Of a stretch of 64,000 nt of DNA, positions 28,115-36,928 are shown in pieces. The position numbers and the translations under genes were made by a program. This DNA comes from Haliotispira sp965263485. GTDB taxonomy: Bacteria > Spirochaetota > Spirochaetia > SP-2023. The stretch lies in the NCBI GenBank assembly GCA_965263485.1, contig CBDHHO010000001.1, positions 1,026,520 to 1,090,519 of the forward strand. Direction: 5' to 3'. Within the stretch, counting starts at the first letter, position 1; each line of letters opens with the position of its first letter. The notes below the pieces were generated by a model. That model ran no database searches, was not told the origin of the DNA, and saw nothing but the letters and a program-made list of their open reading frames with translations.

Positions 28115-28412
28115 AGATTCCGGCCCTTCGGGTAAATGTGGCAGGCCTTCGAGCATACCGCACACTGCAATTGCCGACGCCGAGCTGTCGCGAGGCTGCG
28201 TTCCCGATGTAAAAGTCAAATCCCAGTAGGCAATCAGATCCTCGGGCAGCTGCTGCAGGAAAAAGGAAGTCACGGGCCGAAACTTGTCGATAAAAATCGG
28301 TTTTTGTGTGTAGCCGTAGGCCAGAGCCATGCCATAGATCCCCCAAGCCTGGGCGCGCGCCCACGGCGAATCATCGGCGTAGCCTTGGGCTGTTACGCCG
28401 CGCAGAGCCTCT
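28115..28412 (-). pseudogene. Fragment of the GH88 gene
   Basis: Near-identical to 32,376-32,672 in the intact GH88 gene. Together with the preceding fragment it equals a copy of 31,520-32,672 with about 490 bp deleted inside; TTCCGG at the junction may be the microhomology used. Confidence 0.9.
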
Positions 28413-28761
28413 ATTTACCCCAAGACGCAAGAGGTGGGAAGCTTTTGCATGCGAACAGCAAAAATAAGGATGCTCCCCTCGCCTGGGAGTTTGTTTATCT
28501 TACCTTCACGGGGTCGGAAGTGCAGAGAATTGTCGCCAAGATTCTGGAGTTGAACCAGAGCCCGATTTTGCAGTTGGATTACACACAGCTTCAGGAATTA
28601 TGGAATATTCTACAAGCTCTGCTTATAGAAGGGGAAGCGGATGTATTTTTTTATTCGGCAAAAGTATATCATTTCCTGTTGGGGGTTCTGGCTAGGATTG
28701 TGGACATGGCAGGGTCATCAAAATATCCTTCGGAAATCCAACGTATGCAGGAATATATTTA
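28413..28761 (+). pseudogene. Fragment of the AraC regulator gene
   Basis: Near-identical to 11,588-11,936 (middle of the AraC gene), lacking both the N-terminus and the DNA-binding domain. It is followed at once by a dispersed element. Confidence 0.9.
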
Positions 28762-28920
28762 GGGGACCTCTAAAAATTTCCCACCACAGAAAGATGCTGT
28801 GCCAGACCCGGTCTTTTTTACGGAGCAAAGGTTCTACCTTGCGGCAGGGTTTGTGACAAAAGGCCTGCTTCGCTCCAGCCTCCATGAGGATTATGACAAA
28901 ATTGGAATTTTAGAGGTCCC
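28762..28920. repeat. Dispersed element after the AraC fragment
   Basis: 159 bp, ends GGGGACCTCTAAAAATTTCC and GGAATTTTAGAGGTCCC, closely similar inside to 12,262-12,404. Flanks TTTA and TTAT are not identical, so no target duplication is claimed. Confidence 0.82.
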
Positions 28921-28945
28921 TTATAATATACCGAGGTGACAAAAA

Positions 28946-29788
28946 TTAGCGTAAGCTCTTCACCAATAATTGGTCCATGTCGGTAAAGGTTTGATTTTCC
29001 CCGGCCATGCCCCAAATAAAAGTATAACTGCCGGTACCCACACCGGAGTGGATCGACCACGGCGGAGAAATGACCGCCTGGCGGTCTTGCAGTACCAGAT
29101 GCCGGGTTTCCTGCGGCGCTCCCATTAGGTGAAAGATGCGCGTGTCTTCACTGGCAAAGTCAAAATACAGATAGGCTTCCATGCGCCGATCGTGGGTATG
29201 GCAGGGCATGGTATTCCAAACGTTGTTGGGTGCCAGCATGGTCAGTCCCATCAACAATTGGCAGGACTGACAGACTTTTGGGTGGATAAACTGGTAAATG
29301 GTGCGCTTGTTCAGGCTTGCATCGTCTCCCAAGTGTACGGACTGAGCCTCGGCAATTGAGGTCCGCACCGTAGGGTGGGAAGTATGGGCCGGGCTGCTGA
29401 CCAGATAGAACTCTGCGGTTTTCGATGTATTCTGACTGATAAACACCGCTTCTTTGGTGCCGGAACCGACATACAGCCCATCGCGATTGCCCAGTTCATA
29501 GGCTTGGCCGTCAAGCACCACCGTGCCGGCTTGGCCAATATTGATAATGCCCATTTCCCTGCGTTCTAGGAAGTATTCGGTGCCGGTTTCTGCCGGAGTC
29601 ACGGCATCCTGTAAACGTAATGGCTGCGCCGTTGGTGTTGCCCCGCCAATAATCAGACGGTCTTCGTGTGTATAGGTCAACTGAATCTGACCAGGGACAA
29701 AGATATTCTGTACCAGAAATTGCTGGCGCAGCCCTTCTGTGTCTAGAGCCTTGCCGTGCTCGGGGTGAATAGAGTAGCGAATATCCAT
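28946..29788 (-). CDS. kduI: 5-keto-4-deoxyuronate isomerase
   Basis: 280 residues, normal for KduI (EC 5.3.1.17), which converts 4-deoxy-5-ketouronate, the product of unsaturated uronyl hydrolases and pectate lyases, to 2,5-diketo-3-deoxygluconate. The cupin zinc ligands are His197, His199, Glu204 (PCHTHDRRMEAYLYF) and His247 (PPWSIHSGVGT). AAAGGAGATAT before the ATG is a strong ribosome-binding site. It is the last gene of the minus-strand module and follows GH88 biochemically. No KduD-type dehydrogenase is seen in the window, unless the Gfo/Idh protein takes that role. Confidence 0.93.
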   Translation of the reverse strand: MDIRYSIHPEHGKALDTEGLRQQFLVQNIFVPGQIQLTYTHEDRLIIGGATPTAQPLRLQDAVTPAETGTEYFLERREMGIINIGQAGTVVLDGQAYELGNRDGLYVGSGTKEAVFISQNTSKTAEFYLVSSPAHTSHPTVRTSIAEAQSVHLGDDASLNKRTIYQFIHPKVCQSCQLLMGLTMLAPNNVWNTMPCHTHDRRMEAYLYFDFASEDTRIFHLMGAPQETRHLVLQDRQAVISPPWSIHSGVGTGSYTFIWGMAGENQTFTDMDQLLVKSLR

Positions 29789-29853
29789 AGATATCTCCTT
29801 TAGAGTTTTGTCAGAGGTTCCCTTAAGCGGTTTCTCCTTGATTTACGATCATA

Positions 29854-30080
29854 GGGGACCTCTAAAAATTCCAATTTCGCGCCAGACTCGGTCTTTTTCA
29901 CGGAGCAGCTTTGTCATGAAAGAGAGGAAGCAGGCTCTTTGCTGCGCACGGCCTGCCAGTTCACCAATGCTGCGCCAGCTCACATTGGTGCCATACAGCA
30001 AAGTATGGCTCGGCTTCCGTTCCTCGCTGCCGCCAAAAATCCCTTCGTCTGGCATCAAAAGCGAATTTTTAGAGGTCCCC
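29854..30080. mobile_element. MITE-like element with CATA target duplication
   Basis: 227 bp, ends GGGGACCTCTAAAAATTCC and GAATTTTTAGAGGTCCCC, flanked by CATA at 29,850-29,853 and 30,081-30,084. The interior includes a piece of the 68-bp repeat. A lone right end (AGAGGTTCCC) lies just before it near 29,822. The gene-free stretch 29,789-30,207 holds nothing else recognised. Confidence 0.9.
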
Positions 30081-30207
30081 CATAGTTCGCATATGGCTTT
30101 GTCAATTCAGGTAGCAGGATCTTGATGTTCAGGTGTTGTCTCTCATGCTTCAGCATAGGGCCTGTGCCGCGAAATATCATGGTTTGAGTTTTCTTCCCTT
30201 CAAAACA

Positions 30208-32127
30208 TCAACTCAGACGCCATTTTTTTAGGGAAATACGATAGATATATCCTTGAAAATCTAGTATTAAATTATTATTTTCAATTTTATAAGAAGTATT
30301 CACACTACAATAATTTTCTTGCAGATCACCACCACAAATACTGATAAGCAAGTGCTGGCCAGTTGCAAGTTCTCCCGTTATCACCGGGATTACCGAGTGG
30401 GGACCCAGTATGTTCATGTTTGGACAACAGTGAATCACATTGCCAAGTCCCTGATAGTTCAGTGCAATAACGGCAGAAAAGATAGTTTTACCACGATATG
30501 TACTCTCGGCAAATGCTCTGCCTGTATCTGTTACAGACTGATGAATGGCAGGATTTTCGATATAATCAAACGGCAGGCTGTAGGCAGCCTCCATAAAATA
30601 AATATGCTCTGTCGCTGTGATTTTATGTACACGCAGGTGGTAGGAAGCATTCAGAGCATAAATCAAGCTTCGTACGGATACCGCATTTATTGGCTGGCAG
30701 CTCGATGCAACCCCATCGTGCTGCACCTGGTGATTTTCCGTCTGTGCCCGGTGCGCCCAAAACTGTTGATCGCGACTGAAGCTGAGCATCGAATCCGCCG
30801 CATACCGCTCTAAACCTTCCGCCTGCAAGCTGACATTAAAACCAAGCAGCGTTGAGTACGAAAACTTTGTGTATTTTTCGCGAGTGTGGTTGGGCTCAAA
30901 CCCGGCCCATTGCCCCGCATTCAAGCACCTTACGTAGCCCTGCCGATTCCGTTGCAGCAACATGCGGGCGTGTTCCTGCTGATGATTCTCTTTGTGCGCA
31001 GGCAGCACGGCCTCCGGGCTGCTCCAGAATGGATGCGATGTTGGCAGCAGCAGGATCGCAAAGATTTTTTGTGCCCAGTACGGACTGCCCTGGGCATTGT
31101 AGGACTCTGACATGTATAAATTTGTATACTGATAACCTACAGTCAAAACACCAGCGTTGTCATATATTTCCGGTTTATTCATCCAAAAGCGCAGGTGGCG
31201 CATTAACAGGCCCTTGGCCTCGGCCAGGTTCACTGAGTCCTCCGAACAGCAGTTGGCCAAAATAAAAGCTGCCCAGAACGAACCCTGAGCAAAGCGGTAG
31301 GTCAGGCTTCTGCCAAAGGGCAAAGCGGCCCCCTCGTTGTCAAACCAAGCCAGAAAATCACGCGCGAATACTCTGGCTCGATCAATATAACTTTGATTGT
31401 GCTCGATCAGAGCAGAATGTAACAAGGCATAGAAGTGCATTGCCATCGGTATGTAATAGTCGCGCTGGTTGCTGTGTCCGTCGCTGTACCAGCCAGCGCC
31501 CAGATACATGGAATCTATTTCTGCTATGTCTTTACGATACTGTTCTGCGTCAAACGGCCCTCCATATCTTTGAAAAAATGCGTTGACAAAGATCCGGAAG
31601 AAGCGCCAATTATTGTCTGCTACCGAACAATCCCGCTGGTTGATCTGGGACAGCCAGCCAAAGATATTTTCCTGGGTACTCGGATATAAACTCTTCCATA
31701 ACTTCTCTGCAGCGACCAGAAAGCTATACGCCATCGCACACATTTCGACATAGCGCTGATCCGGCCTGTCGGGAACAGTCTGGCCCCAGTAATCGGGGTC
31801 ACAGGGGTCGCAACCTCTTTGGAAAATTCTGGCACACTGTTCCTGCCAATGCTCCTCGTCATACAAACCGACCAGGCCCTTCAGACCCTTGTCTAAATAT
31901 TCCGGGTCTTTGGGAAGATCCTGGGCAAGCGCTGGAGCCAGGCCCCACAGGATGCGGGAAAAAACTTCGCAGCGTATGGCAGTCTGGCCATAGCTCGCCA
32001 TGTGCCCCGGTTGCAAAATACTACTGTGTCCGTTTCGCAACCGATTTCCGACATTATTTTGCACCATCGGTAGCAGTGGGTTCAGCAATCTGCCCAGATA
32101 CAGATTTAACTCTTCTCGTGTCCTCAT
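30208..32127 (-). CDS. DUF2264 domain protein
   Basis: About 639 residues with the N-terminal DUF2264 alpha/alpha-barrel: GQTAIRCEVFSRILWGLAPAL, YWGQTVPDRPDQRYVEMCAMAYSF, NNWRFFRIFVNAFFQ and DGHSNQRDYYIPMAMHF. The second half is beta-rich. DUF2264 proteins are often next to uronyl hydrolases, heparinase-like genes and sugar transporters, but their activity is not established. The ATG at 32,127 is 26 bp from the GH88 stop; a longer frame overlaps the end of GH88. Part of this gene was copied to 27,746-28,114. Confidence 0.8.
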   Translation of the reverse strand: MRTREELNLYLGRLLNPLLPMVQNNVGNRLRNGHSSILQPGHMASYGQTAIRCEVFSRILWGLAPALAQDLPKDPEYLDKGLKGLVGLYDEEHWQEQCARIFQRGCDPCDPDYWGQTVPDRPDQRYVEMCAMAYSFLVAAEKLWKSLYPSTQENIFGWLSQINQRDCSVADNNWRFFRIFVNAFFQRYGGPFDAEQYRKDIAEIDSMYLGAGWYSDGHSNQRDYYIPMAMHFYALLHSALIEHNQSYIDRARVFARDFLAWFDNEGAALPFGRSLTYRFAQGSFWAAFILANCCSEDSVNLAEAKGLLMRHLRFWMNKPEIYDNAGVLTVGYQYTNLYMSESYNAQGSPYWAQKIFAILLLPTSHPFWSSPEAVLPAHKENHQQEHARMLLQRNRQGYVRCLNAGQWAGFEPNHTREKYTKFSYSTLLGFNVSLQAEGLERYAADSMLSFSRDQQFWAHRAQTENHQVQHDGVASSCQPINAVSVRSLIYALNASYHLRVHKITATEHIYFMEAAYSLPFDYIENPAIHQSVTDTGRAFAESTYRGKTIFSAVIALNYQGLGNVIHCCPNMNILGPHSVIPVITGELATGQHLLISICGGDLQENYCSVNTSYKIENNNLILDFQGYIYRISLKKWRLS

Positions 32128-32153
32128 AACGGCCTCATTCCCGATTGCGGCAA

Positions 32154-33320
32154 TCACCAGTAGCGTTGCCAATCTGGCCGTTTTAAGCGCATCAGCGCTT
32201 CTAAGTAAAAGTAATCGCCAAAACTACAGCAAACATCGACTCCCTTTAACCAGTGCTTGGGGTTGGCGTTGTAGCTGCTGTGGGAAATCAGTCCTTCGGC
32301 TTGGTGATCGGTTGCATAATTTTGGGCCAGAGAGGTCATAATCCGTCCCGCTTGCTGTGCAAAATAATCTTTTTCCGGCCCTTCGGGTAAATATGGCAGG
32401 CCTTCGAGCATACCGCACACTGCAATTGCCGACGCCGAGCTGTCGCGAGGCTGCGCTCCCGATGTAAAAGTCAAATCCCAGTAGGCAATCAGATCCTCGG
32501 GCAGCTGCTGCAGGAAAAAGGAAGTCACGGGCCGGAACTTGTCGATAAAAATCGGTTTTTGCGTGTAGCCGTAGGCCAGAGCCATGCCATAGATCCCCCA
32601 AGCCTGGCCGCGCGCCCACGGCGAATCATCGGCGTAGCCTTGGGCTGTTACGCCGCGCAGAGCCTCTCCCGTTTCCAAATCGAAAAAATAAGTATGATAC
32701 GTCGAAAAATCGGGCCGGATGGTCAGGAGTGCTGTCTTTGCATGTTTGTCTGCAATCTCCCGGAAACAAGATTCTCCAGTTTCCAAAGCAGACCAATAAA
32801 GTAAAGGAAGATTCATATAGCAGTCGATAATCAGGCGATAGTTGTTCGCTGCGTACATTTTTCCCCAGGCCTGAATAAAGTTTCCCTTATCAGTAAAGCG
32901 CTTGCACAAAATTTGTGCCGCTTCTATTGCAGTATTCCTGGCCACTGCGTTCTGCAGTATCTTCCACGCGGCAACGCAGGATAGAGAGTAGAGAAATCCA
33001 ATATCATGATGATCCAGCTCTATATTTTGCTCCAGACGCCGCCGAAAGGACTGGACCTGATCTAAGCCTCTCCGCTTGAAAAATTCGTCCCCTGAGAGTT
33101 CATAGCACAGCCAGGTCTGGCCGCTCCAAAAGCCTGTAGTCCAACCCAGGTTTTCGGTAAGCCGGTAGTGTCCATCAGTTTCCGCACTGGCTGCGGGAAA
33201 CTGATGGCGGTACTTTTGTAAATTCTCCCGGACTTTGGAGGTGCAGCGCCGGATTTCCTGCTCCAACAATTCGCCGGGAATGAATGTTGAAGGTTTGTTT
33301 TGCGGGGTTTTTATGTCCAT
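32154..33320 (-). CDS. Unsaturated glucuronyl/chondroitin disaccharide hydrolase, GH88
   Basis: 388 residues. GH88 removes the 4,5-unsaturated uronic acid left by polysaccharide lyases. Expected catalytic aspartates are Asp106 (DHHDIGFLYS) and Asp166 (LIIDCYMNLPLLYW); the family pattern GYADDSPWARGQAWGIYG follows, and DSSASAIAVCGMLEGL near the end. GH88 rather than GH105 is preferred because of the HDIGF and QGYADDSPWARGQAW wording. No signal peptide; it acts in the cytosol before KduI. AGGGATT precedes the ATG. A lone element end lies between it and the oxidoreductase gene. Confidence 0.88.
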   Translation of the reverse strand: MDIKTPQNKPSTFIPGELLEQEIRRCTSKVRENLQKYRHQFPAASAETDGHYRLTENLGWTTGFWSGQTWLCYELSGDEFFKRRGLDQVQSFRRRLEQNIELDHHDIGFLYSLSCVAAWKILQNAVARNTAIEAAQILCKRFTDKGNFIQAWGKMYAANNYRLIIDCYMNLPLLYWSALETGESCFREIADKHAKTALLTIRPDFSTYHTYFFDLETGEALRGVTAQGYADDSPWARGQAWGIYGMALAYGYTQKPIFIDKFRPVTSFFLQQLPEDLIAYWDLTFTSGAQPRDSSASAIAVCGMLEGLPYLPEGPEKDYFAQQAGRIMTSLAQNYATDHQAEGLISHSSYNANPKHWLKGVDVCCSFGDYFYLEALMRLKRPDWQRYW

Positions 33321-33352
33321 TGAGAATCCCTTTGGTAAAATTTATGGAAATA

Positions 33353-33367
33353 TTTTAGAGGTTCCCT
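33353..33367. repeat. Single right end of the dispersed element
   Basis: ATTTTAGAGGTTCCC stands in the gap between the oxidoreductase and GH88 genes with no partner end. Confidence 0.7.
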
Positions 33368-33416
33368 ATTGTGGTCTGACAACCCCAGAGAGGACAGCCG
33401 TGCTGCTGACCGGCAC

Positions 33417-34652
33417 TCAAAGCGGCAATTCTACCGGCATACCCTGATTCAGGCGGGATGCCTCGGCGGCAAACGCTGCCAAATGGCTGTTGATCGAGGC
33501 CGAAATATCGCTCAGTTTCTCGGTTTTCCGCCCGAGGAGCAGTTCGACAAAGTCACAAATGATACCGGTATCGCCTCCCGCATGGGCATCATTTGTCGGG
33601 TCGCCCAAGCTCATCTTTGCTGTACTCATATCAAAGTGCAGAACTTCGATTTCATTCTTGTGGATATCGCCCCTCAGCTCGCCGTTTGACCCCAGTATTT
33701 TGATGGTTCGCGTGACCTTCTGGGTGAATGCAGAGAGCAGGAATGTGGCAACCACACCGCTGGCAAATTCCAGACTCATGGCAATGCTCTCGGGCACGTC
33801 ATTCTCCAGTTGGTACACGCATCTGCCATAGTTGCTGACCTTCAGAAATTCTTCCACCTCATCGGGGCTCCGGTGGGCGTTGACCGCGGTCAGGGTCATC
33901 CTGCTGTAAATGGTCTGGGCGCAATAGGCACAACTCTGGCTCAGAGGGCAGTTATAGCAGAATTCGGTAGCACCTGTGGGAGCGTGTTCGCGATTGAAAT
34001 GGCGCAACGTACCGAAAGCAGAAACGCGCTTTACCGGGCTGCCCAGCAACCAGACTAAAATATCAAAGTCGTGGCAGCTCTTGGTCAGCGTCAGCGGGCC
34101 GGACAAACTCTTCACCGACCAGTTCCCCCGCGCAAAACTGTGGGCAAAATGCCAGTAGCCAATATTTTCATTGTGCTGTACTGCCTGAACTTCACCAATC
34201 TGACCCGCGTCCAGCAATGCTTTGATCTTGAGGAAGAAGACTGTATAGCGCAGTACATGGCAAACCAGAATAATCTGCTGCGGATATCCCTTTGCGATAG
34301 CCATCATCTTGAGGCATTCTTCTTTGTTATTGGACATTGGCTTTTCCAGCAGGATATGATAGCCCTTTTTGACAGCTGCCTGAAATGGTTCAAAATGCAT
34401 TTTATCCTGCGTTGCAATCACCAGGGCATCGGAAACCCTAGGCTGTTGCAAGATTTTCTGCCAAGAGGCAAAGCTATTTGCCGGACTAATGCCAAATCGT
34501 TGCGCAAATAGCTTCCGGCGCTCCTCATCCGGCTCCGCGACAGCCACTATCGAGACCTGTTGACTGAAGTGCTCCTGCATCAATCGGGCATAGCAGTCCA
34601 TGCCGCGTCCCCCCGCACCTATGATGGAAACCGTTATTTTATTCGTAGCCAT
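33417..34652 (-). CDS. Gfo/Idh/MocA-family oxidoreductase
   Basis: 411 residues. The N-terminal Rossmann fold has VSIIGAGGRGMDCYA, and the EKP motif reads HILLEKPMSNNKEE. The C-terminal domain includes a four-cysteine patch (CYNCPLSQSCAYC), which some sugar-acting members carry. The family uses NAD(P) on sugars, uronates or cyclitols; the substrate here is unknown. The start is the ATG at 34,652, 13 bp after the stop of the GH28-like gene, so the two are co-transcribed. Confidence 0.85.
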   Translation of the reverse strand: MATNKITVSIIGAGGRGMDCYARLMQEHFSQQVSIVAVAEPDEERRKLFAQRFGISPANSFASWQKILQQPRVSDALVIATQDKMHFEPFQAAVKKGYHILLEKPMSNNKEECLKMMAIAKGYPQQIILVCHVLRYTVFFLKIKALLDAGQIGEVQAVQHNENIGYWHFAHSFARGNWSVKSLSGPLTLTKSCHDFDILVWLLGSPVKRVSAFGTLRHFNREHAPTGATEFCYNCPLSQSCAYCAQTIYSRMTLTAVNAHRSPDEVEEFLKVSNYGRCVYQLENDVPESIAMSLEFASGVVATFLLSAFTQKVTRTIKILGSNGELRGDIHKNEIEVLHFDMSTAKMSLGDPTNDAHAGGDTGIICDFVELLLGRKTEKLSDISASINSHLAAFAAEASRLNQGMPVELPL

Positions 34653-34665
34653 TGGTATGGGATTC

Positions 34666-36090
34666 CTAAGTGCCCACAAAGTGGTTCAAGTCAGAGATGA
34701 CTTTGATCCGGCCCTTTCCGCTGTGGATAAGGGCCTTGAATCTGGGGGCAACTTCAGAGCTGGCAGCAGTCTGGAAGACGATTTCTTTTTGGGGGACGGA
34801 ATTGACCAGTAAATCCATTGAACCAGAGTGCTCAAACACACAGTTGGCCATGGAAATATGGCTGCGCCCATAGCTGCTCAGCCCTTCCACAGCGCAAAAA
34901 TGTATGGTGTTCTTGCGCAGCACGGTTTGCTGCAAGGTAATGGCTCTCACCGGGGTGTTGATGCGCAGCAAGGTCTCGTTGTGAAACATCTGGATGTTTT
35001 GAAAATGCAGCGGGCCCTGAACGGGAGCCACAGCCCCTGGATAGTAGGAGCGGCTATAGATTCCGATGTCAAAATGGACGGAAAAAGCGGTGCGGGGCTT
35101 ATACAAGAAGATATCGCGGAAGCTGACGTTGCGCACCCCGGCATTGTAGACTGCGCCTTCCTGCATCATGCCCCAGGGAATGCCATCGGCTTTGGAAGTT
35201 ACAACACCTACATCGTGCGTGGGCGCGGTTTTGCTGACATAAGGGGTGCCGTCGGGGCGGCCTTGGACGCGGTAGATTTTGCCCCGGTGCACCACTGTGT
35301 CCGAGTTTTGCAGTTCCATATCCGGTTGCCAGTCGCGCCAGGCCCCTGCCAGGATCCTGCAAAAGTAACCGGTAGTGGATTCGGCGCTGAGATCGTGGCA
35401 GTTTTCGATCAATCCGTTCTCAATCCAGCCCAGTTCCGGGTTGCCGACCCAATAGTCGTGACCGTTGAGCGCTATGGCATCGTCAAAGGTCTGGAAGACG
35501 CCGTTGCGTATCGTAAAGCGCCTGCCGCTGCCCAGGTGCACCCCGTCCTTCAGGCCGGAAATCTGCACATCGTCAATAATAATGTCTTCAAACGTGCAGA
35601 CATGGATGCCATACTGGGTGGGCCCCAGATCCATGCAGCGGAAGCGCTCAACACGCAGATCCTTGATATAGAAGAATGCCAGCTGGCCGTGCAGGCCGCA
35701 GACGTCAAACTCCCGGATATCTACTTCATTTACGATGATATGGAGTCCGCTGACCGCAATATTGTGGTCCCAGGTCCGGGTGAGGGCACCTTTGTTTAAT
35801 AGCACATGGGTAAACGGCCCTTTTTCCGGAACTTTCTTGAGGAATACGCCGCTGCCAAAGTGCAGGGAGGTATTGCTGCCAAGATACACCGTCCCGGCGA
35901 TTTTGTAGGTTCCGGGCTGGGTGATGCTGATGCTGCCGCCCTGGTCGACCAGTGCCTGCAGTGCCGCAGTGTTCCGGATGCCGTTTGCCTCTAAAGAGAA
36001 TGAGAGAACTCCCGGTTCTACGCTCAGCTTCCGGGTTTTAGAAACCGGAGAGCTAGTTGGACTGGCCGCTTTTTTGTGTTGGCTTGGCAT
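34666..36090 (-). CDS. GH28-like right-handed beta-helix protein
   Basis: 474 residues. After a Ser/Lys-rich N-terminal stretch the protein follows the polygalacturonase-like pattern: NTAALQALVDQGGSISITQPG, a helix with DVQISGLKDGVHLGSGRRF and FDDAIALNGHDY. It might cleave galacturonan or a related uronate polymer, but the three catalytic acids of GH28 cannot be placed with certainty. No signal peptide is evident. GAGGAGC precedes the ATG. Its first residues (MPSQHKKAASPT) are closely like those of the next upstream gene (MPSQREEAANPT), see findings. Confidence 0.7.
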   Translation of the reverse strand: MPSQHKKAASPTSSPVSKTRKLSVEPGVLSFSLEANGIRNTAALQALVDQGGSISITQPGTYKIAGTVYLGSNTSLHFGSGVFLKKVPEKGPFTHVLLNKGALTRTWDHNIAVSGLHIIVNEVDIREFDVCGLHGQLAFFYIKDLRVERFRCMDLGPTQYGIHVCTFEDIIIDDVQISGLKDGVHLGSGRRFTIRNGVFQTFDDAIALNGHDYWVGNPELGWIENGLIENCHDLSAESTTGYFCRILAGAWRDWQPDMELQNSDTVVHRGKIYRVQGRPDGTPYVSKTAPTHDVGVVTSKADGIPWGMMQEGAVYNAGVRNVSFRDIFLYKPRTAFSVHFDIGIYSRSYYPGAVAPVQGPLHFQNIQMFHNETLLRINTPVRAITLQQTVLRKNTIHFCAVEGLSSYGRSHISMANCVFEHSGSMDLLVNSVPQKEIVFQTAASSEVAPRFKALIHSGKGRIKVISDLNHFVGT

Positions 36091-36134
36091 GGAATGCTCC
36101 TCGCGAATGAGAATGCAGAACAAAACACAATGTC

Positions 36135-36845
36135 TCATTTCATCAATGATTCTTTGATTTTTGAAGCCGTTTGAATGGCCATAATCTTGTACATTGGATC
36201 TGTCCAATGAAAGTTGTCGCCCCGGGCTTTTTCTAGATTCAAAAGGCACAAGGTATAAAGATCATTGATCGGGATCCGGCCATTGGTCATTACCACGTTG
36301 GCTATTTGATTCCTTTGGTAAATGATGGGATCCAACTTGTCATTTGTTCGATATGGTTTTTCCTCACTGGTAATCGGTGTAATCGATGACCAGATCATTT
36401 TGGCCTCAGAGCAATTTTCTTTTAAGGTATCTACATATCGCTGAAGAAGCAGCTGATATTGCCCTTCTTTTATTCTCCCTTCCGCCCACCCGTGCAGGCC
36501 GATGTTGAAATGGATAAGATCATATCTTTCTCTTTGCAAAACACTTAGCATATTTTCATTCAGATGCTCTTGTCCCAGATGGTAGGGATTTATCCAAGCC
36601 ACAACCCGAAAGCTCTTGAGCTCATTTGCCAGATAACCTTTGTACGCATTGCAAATTGAATCCCCAATCAACAGAACCGTTTTTTCCCCTTCTTTTTGCA
36701 CAACTCTCAGCCCCCAATCATCACCGTCAGAATGCAGTGCCTTACCGCTTTCCGTTACGACAGCTCCTGGGCCGGGTTCATGGGCTTTAGAATCCGTGGC
36801 GATCGGGTCAGTCGGATTGGCTGCTTCTTCGCGCTGACTTGGCAT
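36135..36845 (-). CDS. SGNH/GDSL-type esterase
   Basis: 236 residues. The nucleophile motif is VLLIGDSICNAYKG, block III reads NIGLHGWAEGR, and the catalytic Asp/His pair is in DNFHWTDPMYKIMA. Such enzymes remove acetyl groups from sugars. The first 55 residues are a low-complexity extension. No signal peptide; it would act on imported glycans. The ribosome-binding region AAGGAACACTCC precedes the ATG at 36,845. It lies 44 bp from the GH28-like gene and 83 bp from GH95, in the same series. Confidence 0.8.
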   Translation of the reverse strand: MPSQREEAANPTDPIATDSKAHEPGPGAVVTESGKALHSDGDDWGLRVVQKEGEKTVLLIGDSICNAYKGYLANELKSFRVVAWINPYHLGQEHLNENMLSVLQRERYDLIHFNIGLHGWAEGRIKEGQYQLLLQRYVDTLKENCSEAKMIWSSITPITSEEKPYRTNDKLDPIIYQRNQIANVVMTNGRIPINDLYTLCLLNLEKARGDNFHWTDPMYKIMAIQTASKIKESLMK

Positions 36846-36928
36846 GGAGTGTTCCTTGAGTGTTCCTTGCGAATGAAATAGGGGAGTGGACAGGTATGGT
36901 CTGACAGGCATAAACCAAAGAGCTTAAA

